Assembly (NCBI RefSeq): GCF_030151085.1
Contig: NZ_JASLER010000070.1
Span: 21,554 to 85,553 of the forward strand
Direction of reading: 5' to 3'
Length of the DNA: 64,000 bases
Source: Bacteroides sp.
GTDB taxonomy: Bacteria > Bacteroidota > Bacteroidia > Bacteroidales > Bacteroidaceae
Position numbers and translations under genes: made by a program. The number at the start of each line of letters is the position of its first letter. Position 1 is the first letter of the stretch. The notes below the pieces were generated by a model. That model had not been told where the DNA came from, ran no database searches, and saw nothing but the letters and a program-made list of their open reading frames with translations. Positions 51,931-61,390 of this stretch are shown here, piece after piece.

Positions 51931-51957
51931 ATTAATAATGATTTGTTGTTACCTTTG
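51926..51957 (+). promoter_or_regulatory. Candidate promoter of the hybrid two-component regulator
   Basis: TACCTTTG (51950-51957) is a good -7 box 38 bases upstream of the ATG. A T-rich stretch at 51926-51930, the terminator tail, lies at -33 spacing, so the upstream half is only approximate. Confidence 0.5.
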
Positions 51958-51995
51958 TTCCTTGTTAATATTAATACCTTAATGATAACGATACT

Positions 51996-54900
51996 ATGAA
52001 AAGTATATTACCGATACTGTTTCTTCTTGTGGGTGCGCTAAAGCTGCAAGCATCCGACAGGGGAGTTTCCAATTATTACTTCTCGCATATTTCAGGTGAA
52101 AATGGACTGTCTCAGAGCAATGTGAAATCTATTATCCAAGATAGCTACGGTTTTATGTGGTTTGGTACAAAGAACGGACTGAATCGTTTCGACGGCACTT
52201 CTATTGTGCAGATGAACTGTGACGACTATGTGGCTGGCACGGGTAATCATAATATCTCTGCACTATTTGAAGATAAGGACCGTCAGCTGTGGGTAGGTAC
52301 TGATAGGGGAGTATATCGTTACAACCCCGCACTGGATGTATTTACAGTGATAGATTTAAAAACCGTCGATGGTATAAATATGAATAACTGGGTCGCTAAT
52401 ATAGTTGCTGATTCGGTAGGCAATATATGGGTGGTAATTCCCGACCAAGGTGTATTTCGCTACAAAGATGACAAGCTTTACTTCTACGAAGTGACCAATA
52501 AGAAGAATTTCAAGACCGAAGCACCCGACTGCATCTGCGTGCGTGCCGATGGAGAAGTGTGGGTAGGAACCTGGGGCGTAGGTCTGTTTCACTATAACCC
52601 TAAGACAGACAAGTTTGAACAACACAGTGAAGATAAGAATGGCCGTTCATTGAAAGGGAAAAACATTAATGCCATCTGCGACTATGGAGACTGGATTGGC
52701 ATAGCTATTCACGAAGGCGAGGTGATGAAATACAACCCTTCTGCCAATGAGTTGGTGAAGATAGACATTCCCGAAGCTTCCCATACCTTCATCCGTAATG
52801 TGATGTGTTTCGACAATGAACTTTGGGTGGGTACCCATGAAGGTTTGTTCGTAGTGAACGAACGGAAGAACAAGATAACCCATCTGAAACAAGATTTGAT
52901 GCGTCCGTTCAGCCTTTCCGATAAGATTATCTATACCATCTATCGCGACCGTGAAGGAGGTACCTGGTTGGGAACTATGTTTGGTGGAGTCGATTATCTG
53001 CCTCATCACAACTTGTTGTTTGATAAGTATGTTCCGGGTAGCGATTCCTATTCATTAAGTACGAAACGTGTCCGAGAGATTTCGATGGATGCTCAGGGAA
53101 ATATATGGATAGGAACCGAGGATGACGGAGTGAATATGTTGGATGTTTCTACTGGTAAAGTAAAGAAAATCTCTGAAGGAAAAATCACATTAGGAATGTT
53201 TGTATATGGTAATCAGGCTTTTTGCGGATTGTTCAAGCAAGGGCTCGATGTCATTCAGTTACCTGGAGGGGCTATCAGTCATTATGGGTATGAGCAGTTG
53301 GGCATTGGCGAAGGAAGTGTCTACACCTTTTTCATTGATAGCAAGGGCAACCGGTGGATTGGTACAGGGTGGGGACTTTATAAAGCAGCACCCGGATCGT
53401 TTGCCTTCCAGAAAGTGAATGAAGTCGGGTATGACTGGATATTCGATACTTTTGAGGATAAGGATGGTACACTTTGGTTTGCCTCTATGGGTAGCGGCTT
53501 GTGGCGATATACTTCGGGAAAGCGTCAGTTCAAGAAATACGAGAATGAGGAGGGCAAGGAGAATTCACTCAGCTCAAACTCAGTCAGTTCGGTGATGCAG
53601 GACAGCCAGGGACGAATTTGGATTTCGACCGACCGTGGTGGTATCTGCCGGTATAATCCGGCTTCGGACGATTTCACGACCTTCTCCATCGAAGATGGTT
53701 TGCCGGATGATGTGGCTTATAAGATATTGGAAGACGACCAGCAGAATTTGTGGTTTGGCACCAATCGGGGATTGGTACGTTTCAATCCTGATACTAAATA
53801 TGTCCGGGTTTATACAACGAAAGATGGATTGCTGGGTAACCAGTTCAACTATAAATCGGCAATAAAGGGCAAAGACGGTAAATTCTATTTCGGTGGAATA
53901 GAAGGACTGATAGCTTTTAACCCCAACTCATCTGAGAATAGTACTTATCAGGCACCGGTTTACGTTTCTAAACTTAGTATTTACAACCAAGAGATTACGG
54001 TACACACGCCCGGCTCTCCGTTGAAGAAGTGCATTTCGCATACCGATGAAATCGTTTTGTCCTACGACCAGTCTAATCTCAGTTTTGATGTAGCTTTACT
54101 CTGCTATTCCACTACCGAATCTAATCAATATTATTATAAATTAGAACCATTGGACAAAGACTGGATAAAGGCGGGCACCAACCAGAATATCTCCTATGCC
54201 AAACTGCCTCCCGGCAAATATACCTTTAAAGTACAAGCGACTAATGGTACCAGCGGGAATCCATATTCAACCTGCTCGTTGTCCATTGTTATACTACCGC
54301 CTTGGTGGTTGTCAGTATGGGCTTATATGTTTTACGTCATTTGGATAATCTGCCTGATATTCTGTAGTTTCTTATGGTATAAGCGCCGTAAGGAGAAGCA
54401 GATGGAAGAACGGCAAAAGATATTCGAGATAGAGAAGGAAAAGGAATTGTATGAATCGAAAGTAAGCTTCTTCACCGAAATTGCCCATGAGGTGCGCACA
54501 CCGTTGACGTTGATAAACGGTCCGTTGGAAACCATTCAGGAGATGGAGATAGATAATCCGAAGTTGAATAAGAATCTGTCAGTAATAGGGCAGAATACCA
54601 AACGTCTGCTTGATTTGGCAGCCCAGTTGCTCGATTTCCAGAAGATAGGTGCCGATAAATTCGATATGAAGTTTGAAAGTGTGGATATTACAACGTTACT
54701 CAACGAAACCATTGCCCGCTTCGAACCTACCTTTGTGCAAAAGAAGAAAGAATTGTTGCAGAATGTGCCCGAAGAGAGTATTGTAGCAGCCATAGACAAA
54801 GAGGCAATTACAAAAATCCTGAGCAACTTGCTGAATAATGCGTTGAAGTATGCCCGGCATACTGCTTTGGTAGAACTCTCCAAAGACGATACTACATTTA

Positions 54901-56012
54901 CTGTCCGGGTATCCAGTGACGGTGATAAGATACCATCCGAGTCCGCCCAACTGATATTTGAAGCTTTCTATCAGATGGATAAGAAGAAAGTATCCCGCCA
55001 AGGTGTAGGTATCGGACTTCCTTTAGCCCGTTCGCTGGCCAAACTGCATAAAGGAGTCCTCTGTTTGGACACCAATCAGCCCGAGAATACCTTTGCACTG
55101 ACTATTCCGTTGAATAAAGAAGGTGTTCAACAACAAATAGAGAAAGTCGTTGAACAGAACACGGTAGTGTTGGACGAAGAAACTTCGCTCGAAACTGATA
55201 ATATGAAAGGATATACCATTTTGCTGGTAGAAGATAACGAAGAAATGCTCACCTTCATTCTTGACCGTTTGGAAGAACAGTTCACCGTGGAAACTGCCCG
55301 TGATGGAAAAGAAGCATTGGATATTTTACGAAATAACCACATCGACTTAATCATCAGTGATATCATGATGCCGGTGATGAATGGATATGAACTTTGTAAA
55401 GAGATAAAGGCCGATATGGATTTATGTCACATTCCGTTTATCTTCCTCACTGCCAAGAACGACCTCGATAGCAAGATAAACGGATTGAAAATTGGTGCCG
55501 AGGCTTATGTGGAGAAACCTTTTTCATTCAATTACTTGCGTACACAGATATTGTCACTATTGAGTAACCGCCGTAAGGAGCGTGAAGCATTCTCGAAACG
55601 TCCTTTCTTCCCCGTGAACAATATGCAGATGAATAAAGCGGATGAAGAATTCATGAATAAAGTAATCAATGTGATTCAAGACAACATTACGGATGATAAT
55701 TTCAGTGTGGAGCGTATGGCGGAGATACTTTGTATGAGCCGTTCCAGCCTGTTACGTAAGATTAAAATCCTGTTCAACCTCTCTCCGGTCGATTTTATTC
55801 GCCTGATTCGTCTGAAGAAAGCTGCCGAATTGATTCAGGAAGGCAAATATCGGATTGGTGACATCTGTTATATGGTAGGAATCAACTCTTCCTCTTATTT
55901 CAGTAAGTTATTCTTGAAGCAATTCGGTATGACTCCCAAAGAATTTGAGAAACAAAATCAAGCTACCCTGATAAAAAATAAAACAAATAGAGCAGAGGAT
56001 ATCCTAAATTGA
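51996..56012 (+). CDS. Hybrid two-component system regulator (HTCS)
   Basis: The 1338-residue single-protein sensor-regulator has a signal peptide ending near KLQASD. Two-component-regulator propeller repeats fill about residues 25-660, with recurring motifs such as GFMWFGTKNGLNRFDG and IWISTDRGGICRYN. A Y_Y_Y domain lies at about 690-765, a transmembrane helix at about 770-795 (WAYMFYVIWIICLIFCSFLW), then the histidine kinase with H831 in FFTEIAHEVRTPLTL. The receiver domain has D1122 in LIISDIMMPVMNGYEL, and an AraC-type helix-turn-helix closes the protein (about 1235-1330). It senses a periplasmic oligosaccharide and activates nearby PUL genes. It lies between the GH97 operon and the GH36-like/susC/susD genes. 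Confidence 0.96.
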   Translation: MKSILPILFLLVGALKLQASDRGVSNYYFSHISGENGLSQSNVKSIIQDSYGFMWFGTKNGLNRFDGTSIVQMNCDDYVAGTGNHNISALFEDKDRQLWVGTDRGVYRYNPALDVFTVIDLKTVDGINMNNWVANIVADSVGNIWVVIPDQGVFRYKDDKLYFYEVTNKKNFKTEAPDCICVRADGEVWVGTWGVGLFHYNPKTDKFEQHSEDKNGRSLKGKNINAICDYGDWIGIAIHEGEVMKYNPSANELVKIDIPEASHTFIRNVMCFDNELWVGTHEGLFVVNERKNKITHLKQDLMRPFSLSDKIIYTIYRDREGGTWLGTMFGGVDYLPHHNLLFDKYVPGSDSYSLSTKRVREISMDAQGNIWIGTEDDGVNMLDVSTGKVKKISEGKITLGMFVYGNQAFCGLFKQGLDVIQLPGGAISHYGYEQLGIGEGSVYTFFIDSKGNRWIGTGWGLYKAAPGSFAFQKVNEVGYDWIFDTFEDKDGTLWFASMGSGLWRYTSGKRQFKKYENEEGKENSLSSNSVSSVMQDSQGRIWISTDRGGICRYNPASDDFTTFSIEDGLPDDVAYKILEDDQQNLWFGTNRGLVRFNPDTKYVRVYTTKDGLLGNQFNYKSAIKGKDGKFYFGGIEGLIAFNPNSSENSTYQAPVYVSKLSIYNQEITVHTPGSPLKKCISHTDEIVLSYDQSNLSFDVALLCYSTTESNQYYYKLEPLDKDWIKAGTNQNISYAKLPPGKYTFKVQATNGTSGNPYSTCSLSIVILPPWWLSVWAYMFYVIWIICLIFCSFLWYKRRKEKQMEERQKIFEIEKEKELYESKVSFFTEIAHEVRTPLTLINGPLETIQEMEIDNPKLNKNLSVIGQNTKRLLDLAAQLLDFQKIGADKFDMKFESVDITTLLNETIARFEPTFVQKKKELLQNVPEESIVAAIDKEAITKILSNLLNNALKYARHTALVELSKDDTTFTVRVSSDGDKIPSESAQLIFEAFYQMDKKKVSRQGVGIGLPLARSLAKLHKGVLCLDTNQPENTFALTIPLNKEGVQQQIEKVVEQNTVVLDEETSLETDNMKGYTILLVEDNEEMLTFILDRLEEQFTVETARDGKEALDILRNNHIDLIISDIMMPVMNGYELCKEIKADMDLCHIPFIFLTAKNDLDSKINGLKIGAEAYVEKPFSFNYLRTQILSLLSNRRKEREAFSKRPFFPVNNMQMNKADEEFMNKVINVIQDNITDDNFSVERMAEILCMSRSSLLRKIKILFNLSPVDFIRLIRLKKAAELIQEGKYRIGDICYMVGINSSSYFSKLFLKQFGMTPKEFEKQNQATLIKNKTNRAEDILN

Positions 56013-56213
56013 AATAAATGATGCAAGAAATAGCGCATTTGCGGATTAAATAGGTTCAAATGCGTCTTTGCGGCAAAATTCTCATATATTGGTGCATTTG
56101 CATAGCTATTGGTTACTAGTAAAACCTACTTTTGTGATTGTTCTACGAAGCAAAACTTCGGTACGAATAAGTTGCGAAATTTAACAAAGGTTTTACCAGC
56201 TAACTATAATAGT
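56013..56213 (+). promoter_or_regulatory. 201-base leader between the HTCS and GH36-like genes
   Basis: No gene is seen here. A -7-like TACTTTTG (56127-56134) lies 80 bases before the ATG, without a -33 box, as expected for an activator-dependent promoter. ATTTGCG/ATGCG-type short repeats (CGCATTTGCGG at about 56033, AAATGCGTCTTTGCGG at about 56058, GCATTTGCAT at 56094) recur upstream and might be HTCS binding sites. This is weak evidence. Confidence 0.35.
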
Positions 56214-58232
56214 ATGAAAAATAACAAAATCAAACTCTATGCTTGTGCTGTAGCATTGTCTCTCTCGGGAGGTGTATTTACAGGATGTAATGTGGGTACT
56301 AAAAATTTGAATGCCGGTACATGGAAACTGTCGTACGATGAACAGGCCAATGGCGTTGATATTGAAAAAGGGGCAAAACTTATCTATGATAATGTATATG
56401 CTTCTTATAAACTCTCGGATAAGATAGTCTCCAGTCGTGACTACTCCAAGCGTAAATTTAGTACTGAAAAGATTAAAGATAACTTTGGTCAGGGCTTTCT
56501 TTATAAAGTCGTTTATACCAATGACAATCTACCTACACTTACCCAGATATTCTATGTATATCCCGATAAAGATTATGTATTGACGGAATTCACTTTGACC
56601 GATAAAGAAGGAGTAACTTCCAACTACATGGCTCCGGTCAACGTAGACCAAATGCCTGCCGTACTTGCCGAAAATGGAAGTAACCGGGCTTTGTTCGTTC
56701 CTTTTGATAACGATAAATGGGTCAGATATCAATCCCATCCGTTGGACTTCACCAACCTGACCAGTTATGAAGTAACTGCCATCTTGAATAATGAGGATCG
56801 TAACGCACTGGTATTGGGTTCGGTAGAACATGATAATTGGAAATCTGCGATAACAATAGGGAAAGGTACAATTAATAATGTAGGCTCACTGGTGTGTTTT
56901 GGTGGTGCAGCCGATGAATTGACACGTGACTCCAAACCACACGGATCACTGAAAGGAGAAGAAATAAAATCTCCTAAAATACTATTAGGTTTCTTCGAAG
57001 ACTGGCGCATAGGATTAGAAGAATATGCCGGGGCCAATGCTGTGATTGCTCCTCCCAAAGCCTGGAATAAGGCTGTTCCGTTTGGTTGGAATAGCTGGGG
57101 AGCATTGCAGTTCAATCTGACTTACCCCAAAGCATTGGAAGTGTCGGATTATTATAAGGATAACCTGCAAAACAACCACTTTGTAAATACGGACAACACA
57201 GTTTATATCGGTTTGGATTCGGGCTGGAACAGCTTCACTGAAGAAGAATTGAAATCGTTTGTAGATAAGTGCAAGGCCAACGGTCAGATAGCCGGTGTGT
57301 ATTGGACTCCTTTCACCGACTGGGGCAGGAATCCCGACCGTGAAATAAAAGAAGTTCCAGGTACGACTTATAAAGATGTATATCTCTACGCCAATGGCAA
57401 ACCCCAGGAACTTGACGGAGCGTATGCAGTTGACCCTACTCATCCCGCCATTGAAGCAATGATGAAGAGTACTTCCGAACTATTCCACCGTGCCGGATTT
57501 GAGTATGTAAAGATGGACTTCATGACACACGGAGCCATGGAAGCCGACAAATGGCATAATCCGGAGATTGAAACCGGTATTCAGGGATATAACTACGGTA
57601 TGCAATTGCTCGACAAGTACTTTGGAGATATGTACATCAACTTATCCATTTCTCCGGTGTTCCCGGCACAATATGCACAATCACGACGCATAGCCTGTGA
57701 TGCCTGGAATAAGATAAAAGATACGGAATACACCCTGAATGCCCTTTCATACGGTTGGTGGCAAGACAGAGTCTATCAGTTTAATGATGCCGACCATATT
57801 GTGTTGCGTGACGCAACCGAGGGTGAGAACCGTGCCCGTATCACTTCGGGTGCTATCACAGGTATTTACATTGCCGGCGATGACTTCAGCAATGGAGGCT
57901 CGAAGGAGGTGAAAGAAAGAGCACTGAAGTATCTGACAAATGTTGAAGTGAATGCTGTAGCCACAGGCGAAGCTTTCCGTCCGGTAGATGGAAATGGAGA
58001 GAAGTCGGAGAATCTGTTTATCCGCATAGAGAAAGATAGAACCTGCTATTTGGCTGTGTTCAACTATACAGAAAAAGAACAGACGTATACTGTGCAAATA
58101 GATCGATTAGGATTAGATAAGGTAAAAGAATATAAGGTAAAAGAATTGTGGCGTGGAACAGAATCGACAGCCAAAGAAACGATGGCTGTTACTGTTCCTG
58201 CTCAGGATGTAATGCTATTTAAAATGAATTAA
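56214..58232 (+). CDS. GH36/GH27-clan alpha-galactosidase-like enzyme, lipoprotein
   Basis: I start the protein at the ATG at 56214 (672 residues), where it begins with a lipoprotein signal peptide ending in VFTGC; an in-frame ATG 35 codons upstream gives no plausible signal. A beta-sandwich domain (about 30-260) precedes a TIM barrel containing WNSWGALQFNLTYPKALE, GQIAGVYWTPFTDWG and the nucleophile motif YVKMDFMTHGA (D435). A second conserved Asp is in RRIACDAWN (D496), the likely acid/base. This pair is the hallmark of clan GH-D (families 27, 31, 36). A C-terminal beta-domain ends PAQDVMLFKMN. It should release alpha-galactose or a related sugar. SusC follows 45 bases downstream. Confidence 0.88.
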   Translation: MKNNKIKLYACAVALSLSGGVFTGCNVGTKNLNAGTWKLSYDEQANGVDIEKGAKLIYDNVYASYKLSDKIVSSRDYSKRKFSTEKIKDNFGQGFLYKVVYTNDNLPTLTQIFYVYPDKDYVLTEFTLTDKEGVTSNYMAPVNVDQMPAVLAENGSNRALFVPFDNDKWVRYQSHPLDFTNLTSYEVTAILNNEDRNALVLGSVEHDNWKSAITIGKGTINNVGSLVCFGGAADELTRDSKPHGSLKGEEIKSPKILLGFFEDWRIGLEEYAGANAVIAPPKAWNKAVPFGWNSWGALQFNLTYPKALEVSDYYKDNLQNNHFVNTDNTVYIGLDSGWNSFTEEELKSFVDKCKANGQIAGVYWTPFTDWGRNPDREIKEVPGTTYKDVYLYANGKPQELDGAYAVDPTHPAIEAMMKSTSELFHRAGFEYVKMDFMTHGAMEADKWHNPEIETGIQGYNYGMQLLDKYFGDMYINLSISPVFPAQYAQSRRIACDAWNKIKDTEYTLNALSYGWWQDRVYQFNDADHIVLRDATEGENRARITSGAITGIYIAGDDFSNGGSKEVKERALKYLTNVEVNAVATGEAFRPVDGNGEKSENLFIRIEKDRTCYLAVFNYTEKEQTYTVQIDRLGLDKVKEYKVKELWRGTESTAKETMAVTVPAQDVMLFKMN

Positions 58233-58277
58233 TTCAAAATCAATACTAATAAAAAAACATGCTTAAATTGAATGATT

Positions 58278-61200
58278 ATGAAAAGGATTAAACTTATTAA
58301 TTTGATCTTACTTATGTTTTGTTGCTGCAACTTGATGGCACAGAACATAAAAGTAACCGGAAAGGTGATTGACACTCTATCGGAACCGGTTATTGGTGCA
58401 AGTGTACAAGTAAAAGGTACTACGAATGGTATAATTACCGACCTTAACGGTAGTTTTTCTCTGAACGCTGAAAAAGGGGATATATTGCGTATTTCTTATA
58501 TCGGCTATACTCCACAGGATATTAAAGTGACAGGTACTCAACCACTGAAGATTGTTCTGAAAGAGGATAACGAAATGCTGGAAGAAGTGGTAGTAGTAGG
58601 TACTTCTATGAAGAAGAGCGACTTGACAGGTGCAGTGGCCAGTGTAAGTGCCAAGGTGCTTGAAGAGAAGCCGGTAACTAACATCAACCAGGCCCTTCAG
58701 GGACGTGTGGCAGGTGTATTGATTTCTAATGCCGGTAAACCGACTGACGATGCTTCTATCAAAATCCGTGGTATCAATACCATCAATGGTTCTACAGACC
58801 CGATTTATGTAATCGATGGTATGGTTATGGATAACAGCTACTCCGGTTTCAACTCAGTTAACTTGAATGACGTTGCTTCTATCGAGGTGTTGAAAGATGC
58901 TTCTGCAACAGCCTTATACGGTTCGCGCGGTTCAAACGGTGTTGTAGTTATCACAACCAAGAAAGGTCAGCGTGGTGATGGCAAAGTGACTTATGATGGT
59001 TGGATAGGTTTCCAGACTTACGGCAATACTCCGAAGACAATGGGTACCCGCGAATTATTCGAACTTCGTAAGGAGGCTTATATTAATGGTTACAAGCAGA
59101 CTAACCCTACAGGTGATGTAGATGCTTATGTAAAAGATGTAGTGATGGGTTCTAACCGCGTGTTTGCCGACTATGAGTTTGATGCCTATAAGAACAATGA
59201 GAATTACGATTGGCTGGATGCAGTAAGCCGTACAGGTGTGCAGCATAACCATGTGGTAAGCTTTTCTAATGGAAATGAAAAGGGTGCTTATTATGTTAGC
59301 TTCGGTTATATGGATAATAAAGGTTTGATTGAGAAGTCCGAACAACAAAGATATACAGGACGTATCAATGCCGACCAACAAATTAAACCTTGGTTGAAGA
59401 TTGGCTCAAACACTTCCTTTACCCGTACTGAAAATACATTGGTTGATGACGGTATAATGCACCGTTCCCGATTGGCTAACCCGATGCTGGCTATTTCGGA
59501 AGATATCGAAACACTGAACTGGCAAGGTAATTATGACCAGAACAATTTCAACCCTCTTCGTTCGTTGAGAGTGGACAATGACCAGGTGTACAACCGTTTC
59601 CTGAGCTCTAACTATATTAACATCAATCCCATTGAAGGATTGAACTTCCGTTCTACTTTCTCTATTGATTATGCTACCAAACAACAGAACAAGTATACTC
59701 CGAACGATATCAAAGAAGCCGATCGTTATGGAACGAACGGTGAGGCGAAAGACGACCGCGACAATCGTACTGTATGGCAATGGGATAACTCTTTGTCTTA
59801 TGAAACTTCATTCGGAAAGCATAAATTAAATGCAATGGTAGGTACTAGTGCCACACGGACTAACTGGAACTACATCAATGCAACCGCAAAAGGGTTCGAC
59901 CTCAACTACTTTGGTTATCACAACTTGGGTGCAGGCTATAAAGTGAATGAACGTGACTTGGGTACAGGCTGGACAGAGTCAACTTTATTATCTTACATCG
60001 CACGTGTTAACTATAACTTTGACAGCAAATATCTGTTGACTGCTACTGCCCGTTACGACGGTTCTTCCAAGTTTGCTAAAGGAAATCAATGGGGTATCTT
60101 TCCATCCTTCTCTGCTGCCTGGAATGTAACTGAAGAAGAGTTCATGAAGGATCAGAACATCTTCAGCCAACTGAAAGTACGTGCCGGCTTCGGTGTAGTA
60201 GGTAACCAGAATATTGATGATTTTACATATTTGTCACTCTGTAATCCCGGGTATTCTGTTACAACAGCTCCCAATGGTGATAAAATATACAGCGGAACAA
60301 TCGGAAGTAACGGTCGTCGTGGTACACCGGACATTAGCTGGGAAAAACAACAACAATGGAACTTCGGTATCGATATGGCATTTCTTCAAAATCGTATTCG
60401 CTTCTCTGTAGATGCATTCTTGATTAAGAACAAAGACTTATTAATGAAGCATTCTCTGCCTACAACTACCGGTTATAGAGAAACATTCGAAAATATTGGT
60501 GCTATCGAAAATAAAGGTTTGGAATTTGCATTGAATGCCAACTTATTGAGAACAAAAGACTTTGAATGGAATTTTGCTGCAACTTTATCACTGGATAAGA
60601 ATAAAGTAACTCAACTTTATGGTAATGCAGATGTGATTTATAATGTAGATGGTGACCGTAATATTCAGAAAGAAGGTAATTTATTCCTTGGTGAATCTCG
60701 TAATACAATTTATATATGGAAAACAGGTGGTATTGCACAAGTCATTGATATGGAGCGTCTGAATAAGATTAACTGGAATGGCTATAATGTAAATCCGGGT
60801 GACTTGTATCCTATGGATATAGACGATAACAAGCAGATTGATCAAAATGACCGTGTTGTGGTTGGTTCTACCGATCCTAAGTTCTATGGCGGTTTCTCAA
60901 CAGACCTCACTTGGAAGGGGCTTTCTTTGAATGCTGTATTCAACTATTCATATGGTGCCAAGAAACTGAGCCCTTGGTACGAAAGTTTGATTGGAAGTAC
61001 AGGTCTGGGCGTTGCATCAGCCGATTTGGTAGATCGTTGGACTCCCGAAAATACCGATGCACAGTTCCCACGCGTGTTGGCTGGTTTTGACTATAACCAC
61101 TACAACGCCAGCCACATGGACTTTAGCGTACAGAAGGCATCTTTCCTTCGCCTCTCTGCATTAACCTTATCTTATACCTTTAATAAGAAAGTATTGGATA

Positions 61201-61343
61201 CTTTGAAACTGTCTAACCTGCGTATTTACACTACCGGTTCCAACCTGTTCTGCCTGACCAACTATAATGGTTACGACCCTGAAACCGGCGATTGGTATCC
61301 TCCTACACGTATGTATACTTTCGGTATCAACCTGGCTTTCTAA
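58278..61343 (+). CDS. SusC/RagA TonB-dependent outer-membrane transporter
   Basis: The 1021-residue transporter starts at the ATG at 58278 (an alternative ATG two codons upstream is possible). A signal peptide ends near CNLMAQN. The carboxypeptidase-regulatory-like domain (VTGKVIDTLSEPVIGASVQVKG, 25-100) is followed by LEEVVVVGTS, the plug (YVIDGMVM, VLKDASATALYGSRGSNGV) and the barrel, ending RMYTFGINLAF. It lacks an STN domain, consistent with control by the HTCS rather than by sigma/FecR. It imports the glycan fragments that PUL B enzymes then break down. SusD follows after 47 bases. Confidence 0.96.
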   Translation: MKRIKLINLILLMFCCCNLMAQNIKVTGKVIDTLSEPVIGASVQVKGTTNGIITDLNGSFSLNAEKGDILRISYIGYTPQDIKVTGTQPLKIVLKEDNEMLEEVVVVGTSMKKSDLTGAVASVSAKVLEEKPVTNINQALQGRVAGVLISNAGKPTDDASIKIRGINTINGSTDPIYVIDGMVMDNSYSGFNSVNLNDVASIEVLKDASATALYGSRGSNGVVVITTKKGQRGDGKVTYDGWIGFQTYGNTPKTMGTRELFELRKEAYINGYKQTNPTGDVDAYVKDVVMGSNRVFADYEFDAYKNNENYDWLDAVSRTGVQHNHVVSFSNGNEKGAYYVSFGYMDNKGLIEKSEQQRYTGRINADQQIKPWLKIGSNTSFTRTENTLVDDGIMHRSRLANPMLAISEDIETLNWQGNYDQNNFNPLRSLRVDNDQVYNRFLSSNYININPIEGLNFRSTFSIDYATKQQNKYTPNDIKEADRYGTNGEAKDDRDNRTVWQWDNSLSYETSFGKHKLNAMVGTSATRTNWNYINATAKGFDLNYFGYHNLGAGYKVNERDLGTGWTESTLLSYIARVNYNFDSKYLLTATARYDGSSKFAKGNQWGIFPSFSAAWNVTEEEFMKDQNIFSQLKVRAGFGVVGNQNIDDFTYLSLCNPGYSVTTAPNGDKIYSGTIGSNGRRGTPDISWEKQQQWNFGIDMAFLQNRIRFSVDAFLIKNKDLLMKHSLPTTTGYRETFENIGAIENKGLEFALNANLLRTKDFEWNFAATLSLDKNKVTQLYGNADVIYNVDGDRNIQKEGNLFLGESRNTIYIWKTGGIAQVIDMERLNKINWNGYNVNPGDLYPMDIDDNKQIDQNDRVVVGSTDPKFYGGFSTDLTWKGLSLNAVFNYSYGAKKLSPWYESLIGSTGLGVASADLVDRWTPENTDAQFPRVLAGFDYNHYNASHMDFSVQKASFLRLSALTLSYTFNKKVLDTLKLSNLRIYTTGSNLFCLTNYNGYDPETGDWYPPTRMYTFGINLAF

Positions 61344-61390
61344 GAAGAAGATAGAAAATGGAATATTTATCATTTAAAAAGAAGAACACA

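Noticed and set aside
56109..56213. ATG at 56109 as the start of the GH36-like gene
   Set aside because: It would place 35 hydrophilic, Cys-containing residues before an otherwise perfect lipoprotein signal peptide that begins at the ATG at 56214.
61358..61390. ATG at 61358 as the start of the second SusD
   Set aside because: The upstream residues are charged and would bury the lipoprotein signal peptide that begins at 61391.
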